Part shown: one piece after another, positions 8,640 through 16,546 of the stretch
Position numbering within the stretch: the first letter of the stretch is position 1
Layout: every line of letters begins with the position of its first letter
Notes under the pieces: generated by a model
What the model was told of the DNA's origin: nothing
What the model saw: the letters and a program-made list of their open reading frames with translations, nothing else
Databases searched by the model: none
Source of the DNA: Bifidobacterium breve
Lineage (GTDB): Bacteria > Actinomycetota > Acidimicrobiia > Acidimicrobiales > Acidimicrobilacustridaceae
Direction of reading: 5' to 3'
DNA length: 34,681 bases
Assembly: GCA_945862505.1 (NCBI GenBank)
Contig: CAMAYJ010000023.1
Coordinates: 1 to 34,681 of the forward strand
Made by a program: the position numbers and the translations under genes

Positions 8640-9806
8640 TCATGAAAGGGGTTTACGGGATCGTTGTTCGATCACCAATTCGCCATTTCCGGCAAAAGCA
8701 ACGGCTGCGCCCCCTTCAAGGAGGCTGCGAACGGGGCTGCCGGCGAGGGCCTCACGCCACCCTGTCGCGAGACGAGCATCGGAATCGCCCCTGAGGAATG
8801 CCTCGATATCTCCCCTTGTGGCCAAAATCGAAGCATCGAGTTCGAGGTCTCGGGCCAGTTGGGACACCCAAGCTGAAATGAGAGCGATCGCCGGCCGGAG
8901 GTCCTTCTCGACACCCCCCGGGACGACATCATCAACCACAGGGTTCTCATCGGCCATCCCCGCCTTGACCGCACCAAGGATCTCTCCCACTACTTCTTCG
9001 CGGGTGCCCCGATCGAACCCCCGCACCTTTTCGAAGTCGCGACGATCCTTCGGCGGTCGCTGCGCAATCCCGGTAAGAGCAATGTCTGAAAGGACATACC
9101 GCACTGGAATATCGAGAGCAGCAGCTCGCCGCTCGCGCCATGCGGCGAGTGATCTTGCGACAGTCCGAGCCGAACCACGCAATTGGCGAGCCTCTTTAAT
9201 TCGCCGCCATGCTTCATCGGGGTTGCGCTGCCCACGTAGGCGGACTCTTTGGATTTCGCATTCATCCAACGCCCAACTCAATCTTCCACGCTCTTCAAGT
9301 TGCTCGACAATTTGATCCTTCGCCTGGAGGAGCCGGGCGACGTCGTTGGCCGCATAGATGAGCTGACCATCTGTCAGAGGTCGCTGCAACCAATCAGTAA
9401 GACGGTCGCCTTTCCCGACACGGAAGTCCGCAAACCGCTCATAAATCGTGGTGAGCGACGGCGTGCTGAGACCCAAAAAACCGGCAGCGATCTGAGTATC
9501 GAACAGCACACGTGGAACAGTTCCGCAAACCAGTTCAAGTATTTCGAGGTCCTGATCGGCGGCGTGAAGCACGGCAACGGTGTCACTCTCGAGGATCTCG
9601 GCAAACGGTCGCAGATCAACAGCCAAGGGGTCAACCAATACCAAGTCACCAGGCCAAGCGATCTGCACCAAAGCGAGCTTTGGGTAATAGGTCCGCTCCC
9701 TGTGAAATTCCGTATCGAGCGCGTAGCAGGGTTGGGCGCGAAGCAGTTCTATTACTCGAGCAAAATCGCTCTCGGTGTCGACAATTCGAAAGTCAGGCTC
9801 AGTCAC
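8640..9806 (-). CDS. rnd: Ribonuclease D-like 3'-5' exonuclease with HRDC domain
   Basis: This is a DEDD-family 3'-5' exoribonuclease of the RNase D type, which trims 3' ends of tRNA and other stable RNAs. The 388-residue protein has Exo I with D31 and E33 (ALDTEFHRE), Exo II with D86 (LHAADQDLEIL) and Exo III with Y151 and D155 (YAANDVARLL), giving the DEDDy set. A helical HRDC-type nucleic-acid binding region follows at about residues 210-290 (RDIPVRYVLSD-like and FEKVRGF sequences). Actinobacterial homologues are usually of similar length, 400-430. The start ATG at 9806 lies 9 bases after the rhodanese stop. The gene probably belongs to the DUF3151-mobA-rhodanese-rnd operon. Confidence 0.93.
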   Translation of the reverse strand: MTEPDFRIVDTESDFARVIELLRAQPCYALDTEFHRERTYYPKLALVQIAWPGDLVLVDPLAVDLRPFAEILESDTVAVLHAADQDLEILELVCGTVPRVLFDTQIAAGFLGLSTPSLTTIYERFADFRVGKGDRLTDWLQRPLTDGQLIYAANDVARLLQAKDQIVEQLEERGRLSWALDECEIQRVRLRGQRNPDEAWRRIKEARQLRGSARTVARSLAAWRERRAAALDIPVRYVLSDIALTGIAQRPPKDRRDFEKVRGFDRGTREEVVGEILGAVKAGMADENPVVDDVVPGGVEKDLRPAIALISAWVSQLARDLELDASILATRGDIEAFLRGDSDARLATGWREALAGSPVRSLLEGGAAVAFAGNGELVIEQRSRKPLS

Positions 9807-9815
9807 GTGACAACA

Positions 9816-10142
9816 TCAAACTGGCGATGTTCCGCTCACGACTGGACGTCCGGAGTCGACCCAACCATTCGTGCCTCCAGCAACGTTGATCGCATCGATC
9901 CCCTTGGTCCGAAGAAACTCAGCCGCTTTGCCGCTGCGTCCACCAAGGGCGCAAATGACATAGACCGGACCGTCAGAAGGAATTTCGTCAACACGATCGG
10001 GCACCATCGATAGAGCTATGTGCACAGCGCTCGACACGTGCCCGTCGGAGTATTCGTCATCTTCTCGAACGTCAACCAGAACGATCGGTTCGGCGAGAAG
10101 CAGCTCTAACGTTGTCAGATCGATTTCAGGAACTGTGCTCAA
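9816..10142 (-). CDS. Single-domain rhodanese-like sulfurtransferase
   Basis: The 108-residue protein is one rhodanese domain. It has the N-terminal CH2A-like motif LVDVREDDEYSDGHV and an active-site loop CALGGRS with the persulfide-carrying cysteine at C64, where the six-residue loop fits sulfur transfer rather than phosphatase use. The C-terminal VAGGTNGW motif is typical. Its ATG overlaps the stop of mobA by 4 bases, so the two are probably translationally coupled. Sulfur mobilisation would fit molybdopterin synthesis, but a single rhodanese domain without a MoeB partner cannot be assigned a substrate. Cytoplasmic; no signal peptide. Confidence 0.93.
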   Translation of the reverse strand: MSTVPEIDLTTLELLLAEPIVLVDVREDDEYSDGHVSSAVHIALSMVPDRVDEIPSDGPVYVICALGGRSGKAAEFLRTKGIDAINVAGGTNGWVDSGRPVVSGTSPV

Positions 10143-10762
10143 CGGGAATCCTCATTCGGAGTTGAAGACCTCAACGGGTCTGCAGCGTAGCGTCGAAGGT
10201 CCGAGGGCCGATCGACATCATCGACAGCTGAGGCGACTACCCCATCGACTGTAATGGTCCGTAAGTTCGCAAAAGCGAAGCGGGGGGCCCTCTCTCCGTC
10301 GGCATACGCTTTGGAAACGAGATCCCAAGCGCGGCTTTTTCGCCATGCTGCGGTGAGCGGCTGAACACGGCCGTCAACTTGAGCAAAGGCCACCGATGCT
10401 TCAGGATCCGAAAGCAATGCCGCTACGAGCGTGATCGGTGCATCCGACGTGATGCCCGGTGTGTCGCAGGCGAGAACCACAACAACGTCGTCAATCGAAT
10501 AGCGCATGGCTGTGAGGATTCCGGCGAGCGGACCCTCACCTGGGTAATCGTCAGGTACCGACCGAGTGACTCCGTCAAGAGATGAAAGAGCAGCAAGGTC
10601 GCCGCCTACAGTGAAAACCTCGCAAGCTCCTGCGCCATGAAGTGCGTTCGCAACGATCGAAGTCAGCTCGACCCCATTGATCGTAAGCAACGCTTTGTCT
10701 CGACCCATCCGGGTTGATGCGCCACCCGTAAGTACAGCGCCGGTGAACTGCACGGGCGCCAA
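10139..10762 (-). CDS. mobA: Molybdenum cofactor guanylyltransferase, MobA-like
   Basis: MobA attaches GMP to molybdopterin to give the guanine dinucleotide form of the cofactor. The 207-residue protein has the nucleotide-binding motif LTGGASTRMGRDKAL (residues 11-25; R18, D22 and K23 are the key positions), the PGEGPLAGI motif at about 74-82, and the metal-binding CDTP motif at D100. These are typical of the NTP-transferase 3 family. A CofC- or MocA-like nucleotidyltransferase is the main alternative, but the RMGxDKA and GPLAGI combination favours MobA. It starts 3 bases after the DUF3151 stop and overlaps the rhodanese start. No other molybdopterin gene or molybdoenzyme lies in the window. 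Confidence 0.88.
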   Translation of the reverse strand: MAPVQFTGAVLTGGASTRMGRDKALLTINGVELTSIVANALHGAGACEVFTVGGDLAALSSLDGVTRSVPDDYPGEGPLAGILTAMRYSIDDVVVVLACDTPGITSDAPITLVAALLSDPEASVAFAQVDGRVQPLTAAWRKSRAWDLVSKAYADGERAPRFAFANLRTITVDGVVASAVDDVDRPSDLRRYAADPLRSSTPNEDSR

Positions 10763-10765
10763 CGG

Positions 10766-11212
10766 TCAACCCGTGAAGTCAGCCGGTGGCCACGAGGGGT
10801 CGCATTGACGAAGAAACAATTCGCAACGCTCGGCTTCGTCGTGCTCACCGATTAGGGCCGCGCAGCGAGCCAAGCCTGCGAGACAGGACAAGAACCCACG
10901 ATTCGACGGGCTGGCCCAACGAACGTATCCAGAACCGCGCCAGCCATTTGCACGTAACGAATCGAGTCCTCGGTGATAGCCGACACGGAAATAGGCATAG
11001 GCCTCAATCGTTGAGGTTGCGTTCTCCCCCATCGCCGCCCAAACGCTGCTCGAGCGAGGGGCACGACCCGCAATGTCTCCGAGGAGCACTAAGCGGTTCT
11101 CGTCGCTTCGTTGCGCCTGTTCGAGAGCATGGCGAAGCGCCGCCGGTTCTTCGGGGAGCACTGCCTCGGGCGGACCGGAGGTTGAAAGGTTGATCGGTCG
11201 GGATTCAGTCAC
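10766..11212 (-). CDS. DUF3151 family protein
   Basis: A 148-residue soluble protein recognised as DUF3151, an actinobacterial family without known function. Typical features are the helical central part with ENATSTIEAYAYFRVGYHRGLDSLRANGWRG-like sequence (about residues 62-95), the W-x-S-P-x-N-R-GFL motif and the C-terminal EHDEAERCELFLRQCDP. The repeated helical pattern and GEHDEAERCxxFL sequence look like a degenerate TPR-type repeat. It is the first gene of the tight DUF3151-mobA-rhodanese-rnd cluster, 80 bases downstream of pyk. No membrane segment or signal peptide. The context does not reveal a role. Confidence 0.87.
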   Translation of the reverse strand: MTESRPINLSTSGPPEAVLPEEPAALRHALEQAQRSDENRLVLLGDIAGRAPRSSSVWAAMGENATSTIEAYAYFRVGYHRGLDSLRANGWRGSGYVRWASPSNRGFLSCLAGLARCAALIGEHDEAERCELFLRQCDPSWPPADFTG

Positions 11213-11292
11213 AGGTTCACGCTACGAGATCTTCTGACAGTTCACACGCTCTCGAAATCGAACGATGAAGCCAAATTCTCACTCGAACCGAA

Positions 11293-12726
11293 TTACGGGA
11301 CCTCAACAACACGAACGGTGTCGGTGACTCGACCCTTTGAAAAACGGGAACCACCGACGACCACGACGAGATCGCCGGGATGAATCTCGCCCTTCGAGCG
11401 GGCAAGAGCAATCGCCTCGTCAGTGAGCTCATCGGCGCTGCCCGTGGCTTCGAGATGGTACGGCGTGGTACCCCAACTAAGGGTCAGTTGATTAATCGTC
11501 CGAGGATCTGAAGAAAATCCAAGAATTTTCGCTTTCGGCCGAAAGCGAGCTACCGAACGAACCGTGAATCCGCTTTGCGAAATGCACAGAATTGCCGCCG
11601 CCCCGATTTCGCTCGCAGCACGTTGAGCTGCCGAGGTAACTGCATTCGTGACACGAGATCCGGCGCTATCGCCTGTCGCCAGTTGCAGGGAGGCTAGGAG
11701 CGTCGGCCATCCGGCGTAGTCGAACTTCTCATCAGCCCGAGCAGCAATTCTCGCCATGACGTCCACGACATGCTCCGGATCGTCACCAATGGCGGTTTCT
11801 CCTGAGAGCATGACAGCCGATGAACCGTCGAAGACTGCGTTTGCAACGTCGGAGGCTTCGGCGCGTGTCGGGCTTGGAGAGTGAATCATCGACTCGAGCA
11901 TCTGTGTTGCCGTTATTACAGGACGACCTGCTGCAATACAACGACGGATGATTTCCTTCTGGAGATGCGGAAGTTCTTCGATCGGGAACTCCGAACCAAG
12001 GTCGCCTCGAGCGACCATCACGGCGTCCGCCACTTCGACAATTGAGGCCAAGTTCTGGACTGCTGCGCGCGTTTCGATCTTGGCGATGACCATTGGTCCT
12101 CGGGGAGCTGGTTCAACTCCGACACGGCGTACATCGTGGGCCGAGCGAACGAATGAAAGAGCGACCATGTCGACGCCGACTTCGACAAATGCGTCGAGGA
12201 ATCGGAGATCTTCTGGGGTAGGAGTTGCGATACGAAGTCGATCAGAAGGAATGTGTATTCCGGGTCGACCCGTGAGATGACCACCGTGATTCACTCGAAC
12301 TCGGAGGTGATCGCCTTGTCGACCGAGAACGAGAACTTGGACCGCTCCGTCACCAAAGACCAGGTGATCTCCTTCTTGAATATCGGTCAGTAGATCCTCG
12401 TAGTCGACCTGAAAGACCTCGGCGGTGCTCGATCCGGTACCGGGAGTGACCAGAAACTCTTGCCCGCCGGCAAGGTGTACCCCGTCACCGGGAATTTTTC
12501 CGAGACGAACTTTCGGACCAGGGAGGTCGGCGAGGATACCAATTGGACGACCGATATCTTCGGCTACGGCACGAATCCGGTGATAGCGCTCGAGCGCTAA
12601 TTCCAGCGATTCGTGAGAGAGGTTGATCCGGGCGATGTCCATACCGGACTGCATCAACCCCTTGAGCACACGGGGATCGTCTGATGCTGGACCAATAGAG
12701 GCGATGATCTTCGTGCGGCGGGTCAT
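11293..12726 (-). CDS. pyk: Pyruvate kinase
   Basis: It catalyses the last glycolytic step, phosphoenolpyruvate + ADP to pyruvate + ATP, in the cytoplasm. The 477-residue length fits the bacterial enzyme. Visible motifs are TKIIASIGPASDD and IARINLSHES at the N-terminus, the B domain, the catalytic lysine region MVIAKIETRAAV, VMVARGDLGSEFP (Mg and PEP binding) and the signature TATQMLESMIHSPSPTRAEASDVANAVFDG with LSGETAIGD. The C-terminal regulatory domain is complete (ending SRFSKGRVTDTVRVVEVP). The gene is separated by 70 bases from the SirB1-like gene upstream and 80 bases from the DUF3151 gene downstream, so it may have its own promoter; I found no clear -35/-10 pair in either gap. Confidence 0.97.
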   Translation of the reverse strand: MTRRTKIIASIGPASDDPRVLKGLMQSGMDIARINLSHESLELALERYHRIRAVAEDIGRPIGILADLPGPKVRLGKIPGDGVHLAGGQEFLVTPGTGSSTAEVFQVDYEDLLTDIQEGDHLVFGDGAVQVLVLGRQGDHLRVRVNHGGHLTGRPGIHIPSDRLRIATPTPEDLRFLDAFVEVGVDMVALSFVRSAHDVRRVGVEPAPRGPMVIAKIETRAAVQNLASIVEVADAVMVARGDLGSEFPIEELPHLQKEIIRRCIAAGRPVITATQMLESMIHSPSPTRAEASDVANAVFDGSSAVMLSGETAIGDDPEHVVDVMARIAARADEKFDYAGWPTLLASLQLATGDSAGSRVTNAVTSAAQRAASEIGAAAILCISQSGFTVRSVARFRPKAKILGFSSDPRTINQLTLSWGTTPYHLEATGSADELTDEAIALARSKGEIHPGDLVVVVGGSRFSKGRVTDTVRVVEVP

Positions 12727-12796
12727 GACTCCACGCTACCGGTGCGAGAGTTCAGGTCCGAATCATTTGATTGCGAGCCAACTTACGCGAGCGGAC

Positions 12797-13546
12797 TTAG
12801 TTGAGTCGGGCCCGCAACCCTGCAGCGGCGAACCGAAATCCATCAGCCTCATCTTCAGGCGCCTCGGCGGCTAGGGCCTCAAGCACGCATGAAGCCTTTT
12901 CAAAATCGCCCGAAGCCCCATAGGCCCGAGCAAGTTCGGCTCGTTCCCAAATCGAGGAATCGGGGAGCAAACTTCGAAGACGGGTGGCGATGACACGTGA
13001 TTGATGATCGTGCTCGAGGATCGCGACTTGGGCAAGATTATTGAGCATTCGTCGGACAATCCCTCGGGGACCTATTGGTGCAAGCATCGATTGGTGCCAC
13101 GGAGCATCTGGTCCGTGCAACTGCTTGAATAATTGCTGACAGCCTAATTCGTCGAGCTGCGCGCCACGGTCGAACGCATCGATGTACAGGTCGGAATCTG
13201 CATCCTTCGTAAGAAAATGTCCCGGCATTCCAATACCGTGGAAGGTGCGGCCAACTCGACGACCAATCGACATCACGACAATCGAAAGAGTGATCGGAAT
13301 TCCGAGACGCTGTTCGATGACGTAATCGAGACATGAATTGTTCTGGTCGTAATAACCGCAAGAGTTGCCAGTGAACTGCAGATCTTCGAAGATTCGTGTT
13401 CTCACTGCTTCGAAAGAAGAACCACAACCATCTGCGAGTTGATCGAGTCGGGCCATCTGGTCTTCAACGATCAGGCCTTCGTGGAAGTGCGAGGCCAGAA
13501 CGAACGCAGCCTCGTCGACGTTGATCAAACTCTCGTCGCTTGACAT
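12797..13546 (-). CDS. SirB1 family protein (transglutaminase-like plus helical repeat)
   Basis: The 249-residue protein matches the SirB1 family: a transglutaminase-like N-terminal domain followed by a TPR-like helical tail. Markers are NSCLDYVIEQRLGIPITLS and RRVGRTFHGIGMPGHFL, with Asp in the DAFDRGAQLD segment, then LNNLAQVAILEHDHQSRVIATRLRSLLPDS and a helical repeat to the C-terminus. A cysteine is present in SCGYYDQNNSCLDYV, but the catalytic triad of true transglutaminases cannot be confirmed. I chose the ATG at 13546; the frame stays open to 13834, but that extension lacks family-like sequence and would run through the start of the divergent GDPD gene. No clear Shine-Dalgarno sequence precedes 13546. 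Biological role unknown. Confidence 0.88.
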   Translation of the reverse strand: MSSDESLINVDEAAFVLASHFHEGLIVEDQMARLDQLADGCGSSFEAVRTRIFEDLQFTGNSCGYYDQNNSCLDYVIEQRLGIPITLSIVVMSIGRRVGRTFHGIGMPGHFLTKDADSDLYIDAFDRGAQLDELGCQQLFKQLHGPDAPWHQSMLAPIGPRGIVRRMLNNLAQVAILEHDHQSRVIATRLRSLLPDSSIWERAELARAYGASGDFEKASCVLEALAAEAPEDEADGFRFAAAGLRARLN

Positions 13547-13642
13547 GAGGATGGTGAAACGATCATTTCTTCCCACAGGTTGAGGGTATCGGCACTCCCC
13601 AACTTCCCGACTTCCCGACTTGTGGAGGTCTACGCTGCGGGC

Positions 13643-14401
13643 ATGAATGGGACTGCTCACCCGTATCTCGACCACGAGGGACCAATCCCTTTCGCCCACC
13701 GGGGCGGCGCCGGAGATTGGCCGGAAAATTCTATGGAAGCGTTCTCTAAGGCCGTCGAACTCGGTTTTCGTTATGTCGAAACTGATGCGCACGTCACCGC
13801 GGACGGTGTTGTTGTGGCGTTTCATGACGATCACCTCGACAGAGTCACCGACAGAACTGGTCTCATCGCTGAGACGCCTTGGTCTGAGGTGTCAGTCGCT
13901 CGTATCGATGGGATCGCCCCCATCCCGTTGCTCGAAGACCTCCTGATCACCTGGCCAGACCTACGAATCAATATCGATCCCAAGCACGACGAAGTAGTCG
14001 GGCCGTTGGCCGATCTGCTCCACAACATTCAAGCTCTTGATCGCGTCTGCATCGGTTCCTTTTCCGATCGACGCATCGAACAGTTCCGCGACAGATTCGG
14101 CGAGTCCGTTTGCACATCAATGGGACCTCGAGGGGTCGCCAAACTGCGGGCATCGAGTTTTGGCCTGGGCCGCTCGTATCCGGCCGACAACTGTGTCCAA
14201 GTTCCCACACGCGCTGGCAAAGTACCCCTCGTCGATCATCGATTCCTCCGCCGTGCACATCGGTTGGGCTTGCCGGTGCACGTCTGGACAATCGATGATC
14301 CAGTCGAAATGCACCGTCTTCTAGATCTGGGTGTCGACGGCATCATGACCGACCGACCGAACGTTCTAAAAGACGTGCTTCATTCCCGGTCTCAGTGGTG
14401 A
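13643..14401 (+). CDS. Glycerophosphodiester phosphodiesterase
   Basis: It hydrolyses glycerophosphodiesters from phospholipid turnover to glycerol 3-phosphate and an alcohol. From the ATG at 13643 the protein has 252 residues, the normal size of cytoplasmic UgpQ-like enzymes, and no signal peptide. Catalytic and metal residues are visible: H19-R20 and E28-N29 in AHRGGAGDWPENS, E46 and D48 in VETDAHVT, and H61-D62 in AFHDDHLDRVTDRTG. The C-terminal VHVWTIDDPVEMHRLLDLGVDGIMTDRP is also typical. An upstream in-frame TTG near 13580 would add 21 residues that include a short tandem nucleotide repeat and look non-conserved. It diverges from the SirB1-like gene with about 97 bases between the starts. 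Confidence 0.95.
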   Translation: MNGTAHPYLDHEGPIPFAHRGGAGDWPENSMEAFSKAVELGFRYVETDAHVTADGVVVAFHDDHLDRVTDRTGLIAETPWSEVSVARIDGIAPIPLLEDLLITWPDLRINIDPKHDEVVGPLADLLHNIQALDRVCIGSFSDRRIEQFRDRFGESVCTSMGPRGVAKLRASSFGLGRSYPADNCVQVPTRAGKVPLVDHRFLRRAHRLGLPVHVWTIDDPVEMHRLLDLGVDGIMTDRPNVLKDVLHSRSQW

Positions 14402-14489
14402 CTGCTTCCCGAACGAGCGGCCAATCACCCACCCGCCCCCGAGATTGTCCGCCACCATTGGCTCGGCTGGCCAACTAGGGTTTTAAAGG

Positions 14490-14518
14490 TTGACTCTTAC
14501 CGGGGACTCATCTAATTT
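14490..14518 (+). promoter_or_regulatory. Sigma70-like promoter for the dpp operon
   Basis: TTGACT (14490-14495) and TAATTT (14513-14518) are separated by exactly 17 bases, close to the vegetative TTGACA/TATAAT consensus. A start near 14525 would give a leader of about 105 bases. It is the best promoter match I found in the window. A second, weaker pair (TTACAG at 14544 and TACCTA at 14569, spacing 19) lies downstream of the CRP-type site. Confidence 0.55.
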
Positions 14519-14524
14519 CTTCTG

Positions 14525-14540
14525 TGTGACGCGAGTCACA
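14525..14540. promoter_or_regulatory. CRP/GlxR-type operator, perfect palindrome
   Basis: TGTGACGCGAGTCACA is a perfect palindrome with 6-base arms and matches the CRP consensus TGTGA-N6-TCACA at every fixed position. Actinobacterial cAMP receptor proteins (Crp of mycobacteria, GlxR of corynebacteria) recognise this motif. It lies at the predicted transcription start of the 14490-14518 promoter, which would favour repression. If the weaker downstream promoter is used (start near 14581), its centre would be around -48, compatible with activation. No crp gene is in the window. Confidence 0.6.
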
Positions 14541-14629
14541 TCGTTACAGTTATGTCTCCTGGGTCGACTACCTAGAACCGATGCACGATTGTCAAAGAAC
14601 TCCGCTCCGCTCACTCTTGAGGCAACACG

Positions 14630-15583
14630 ATGAGGTTTGTACGCAGAAAGTTGTTGCAACTCATCGTTGTACTGCTGTGTGTGACTTTTTTTTCATTCCT
14701 ACTTCTCGAACTTCTTCCAGGCGACACCGCCACGCGACTCTGCGCTGGAGCAGGAGGCCAAGAATGCGTCGACCAAAAGCGTCTTGAGTTCAATCTTAAT
14801 GACCCGATGCCTGTTCGCTATGTGCGGTGGCTCGGAGACGCGGTGACTGGCGATCTCGGTGCTTCTGCCCGAAACGCGCAGCCCGTGTCAGAGGCACTCG
14901 CCGAACGAATGCCGGTAACAATTGAATTGCTTCTGTACTCGCAGTTCCTAGCGCTGCTTGTATCAATACCCTTAGCGTTCGCTGCAGCCAAGAGGGCCGG
15001 GGGGATTCTCGATCGGTTTTCAAGCGGCACCTTGTTCATGCTGCTCGCAGTTCCCAACTTCGTCATGGCCATGTTACTGATTTGGATTTTCCCAGTGACG
15101 TTAGGGATTGGTAATGCCACCGGCTATACGGCATTTAGCGAAGATCCCTTAAAGAGTCTTGCCTCACTCACCATTCCCGCCATCTGTCTCGCGGTTGCAG
15201 AGATGGCGGTGTATATGCGTCTTTTGCGCACCGATCTCATCGCCACGATGCAGGAGGACTACATCGCCATGGCTCGCGCCAAAGGCATGTCTCCGCGCAG
15301 AGTCCTGTACGGCCATGCGTTCAAGCCTTCGACGTTTTCGCTCATCACGGTTATTGGTCTGAACTTCGGCCGACTCGTAGGTGGCACCATCATTCTTGAA
15401 GTCATCTTCGGCCTCAATGGTCTTGGCGGTTACACCTACGCTGCCATCCAGGGCCAGGACTACGTCCCCGTGCAAGGCGCCATCGTCGTCATCGCCTGCG
15501 CCTACGTGCTCGTGAACTTCCTCGTAGACCTTCTCTACGCCGCCCTCGACCCCAGGATTCGTCATGCCCGCGCCCTCGCCTAA
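14630..15583 (+). CDS. Peptide ABC transporter permease, DppB/OppB type
   Basis: This is the first membrane subunit of a Dpp/Opp/Nik-type importer. The 317-residue protein starts with a membrane helix (LLQLIVVLLCVTFFSFLLLELLPGD), the classic DppB start with the LPGD motif. A periplasm-side segment follows, with two cysteines (LCAGAGGQEC) and NDPMPVRYVRWLGDAVTGDLGAS, then about five more membrane helices. The EAA loop is seen in MARAKGMSPRRVLYGHAFKPS (about residues 218-238), the contact to the ATPase. The ATG at 14630 follows a TGAGG purine tract. Its 3' end overlaps the next gene by 20 bases. Substrate is inferred as oligo- or dipeptides; nickel or sugar substrates are possible in this family. 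Confidence 0.92.
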   Translation: MRFVRRKLLQLIVVLLCVTFFSFLLLELLPGDTATRLCAGAGGQECVDQKRLEFNLNDPMPVRYVRWLGDAVTGDLGASARNAQPVSEALAERMPVTIELLLYSQFLALLVSIPLAFAAAKRAGGILDRFSSGTLFMLLAVPNFVMAMLLIWIFPVTLGIGNATGYTAFSEDPLKSLASLTIPAICLAVAEMAVYMRLLRTDLIATMQEDYIAMARAKGMSPRRVLYGHAFKPSTFSLITVIGLNFGRLVGGTIILEVIFGLNGLGGYTYAAIQGQDYVPVQGAIVVIACAYVLVNFLVDLLYAALDPRIRHARALA

Positions 15584-16544
15584 CAACGCTGGTCGACCGT
15601 CCGGAGATTCGGTCTTTGCAGCGAGTGGCGACATCGCCTCCGAGGTGACGAGAATCGCCGATGGTGACGCGCATGATCTTGAGGCGCTTCGCCAACTCGA
15701 TCCCGACCAGATCGACGGGGCGAGACCCAAAAAGCGATTGGGTCTCTTCTTCTGGTTCGCTGCTGGTTTCTTTATTCTGGTCATCATTCTTGCCATCACT
15801 GCTCCTTGGCTTCCGATCAAAAACCCAGCAAAAATCGTTGGGCGACCGCGCATAGCGCCGAATAGTCAGTTCTGGTTCGGCACCGACGCACTCGGGCGGG
15901 ACATTTTCTGTCGTGTGATCTGGGGAGCCCGGGCATCACTTGCCGTTGGATTTCTTTCGATTCTGTTCGGCGGCATTGTCGGCACTGCCGTTGGTGTCGC
16001 TGCCGGCTACCTGCGAGGCAAGACCGAAACAGTATTGATGGTGGCAATGGATGTATTGCTCTCGTTTCCTGCCCTACTTCTCGCTTTGGCAATTGTGAAC
16101 TTCACTGATTCAAAGACGATCCTTACCGTGTCGATCGCTCTCGGCCTCGTTGCAGTCGCTCCCACAGCTCGACTCGTACGAGCGAATGCGCTCATCTACG
16201 GTCAGAAGGACTTTGTTTTGGCGGCCCGTTTGCTCGGAGCAAACCACGTTCGGATCCTTCGGCGAGAAATCCTGCCGAATATCGTTCCGCCGCTGCTTTC
16301 CTTTTCGATCATTGCCATTGCCGTGGCCATGGTTGCTGAAGGAGGACTGTCGTTCCTTGGTCTGTCCATCGACGCCGCCTCAACGGCAACCTGGGGCAAC
16401 ATGATCGTGAGCGGGAAACCGGCCCTCGAAAATGGGGCCCCTTGGATCTCTCTCATTCCGAGCGCTGTTCTGTTCCTAACAGTTCTCGCCCTGAACTTTT
16501 CTGGTGATCGAATTCGCGAATACACCGATGTAAAGGAGGGCTGA
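15564..16544 (+). CDS. Peptide ABC transporter permease, DppC/OppC type
   Basis: The second membrane subunit has 326 residues. About 55 residues of an Asp/Ala-rich cytoplasmic extension precede the first membrane helix (FFWFAAGFFILVIILAITAPWLP), longer than in E. coli DppC. Family motifs are FGTDALGRDIFCRVIWGARASLAVG, typical of OppC/DppC, and the EAA loop ARLLGANHVRILRREILPN. The ATG at 15564 lies inside the end of the upstream permease gene, preceded there by AGGA at a suitable distance, so coupled translation is likely. The stop at 16542-16544 is overlapped by the Shine-Dalgarno region of the next gene. Together with the partner permease it forms the translocation pore. Confidence 0.92.
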   Translation: MPAPSPNNAGRPSGDSVFAASGDIASEVTRIADGDAHDLEALRQLDPDQIDGARPKKRLGLFFWFAAGFFILVIILAITAPWLPIKNPAKIVGRPRIAPNSQFWFGTDALGRDIFCRVIWGARASLAVGFLSILFGGIVGTAVGVAAGYLRGKTETVLMVAMDVLLSFPALLLALAIVNFTDSKTILTVSIALGLVAVAPTARLVRANALIYGQKDFVLAARLLGANHVRILRREILPNIVPPLLSFSIIAIAVAMVAEGGLSFLGLSIDAASTATWGNMIVSGKPALENGAPWISLIPSAVLFLTVLALNFSGDRIREYTDVKEG

Positions 16545-16546
16545 CC

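Larger units (their letters stand above)
14402..14629 (+). promoter_or_regulatory. Regulatory region upstream of the peptide ABC importer
   Basis: This 228-base gap is one of the longest in the window. Its first part holds a weak inverted repeat, TTGGC and GCCAA around a 7-base loop near 14458, which could help end GDPD transcription but has no T-run. Further on are a sigma70-like promoter (14490-14518) and a CRP-type palindrome (14525-14540). The rest, about 90 bases, is an apparent 5' leader ending in a TGAGG purine tract before the ATG at 14630. I see no open reading frame of interest or structured RNA that I recognise. Confidence 0.6.

Noticed and set aside
13600-13620. Short tandem repeat of CTTCCCGA before the GDPD start.
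   Set aside because: Only two to three copies of 8 bases between divergent genes, with no sign of a variable repeat or regulatory role.
15164-15853. A 229-codon minus-strand frame across the two permease genes.
   Set aside because: Its sequence is very rich in Arg, Gly and Asp, mirrors the permease genes in antisense, and has no ribosome binding site or motif.
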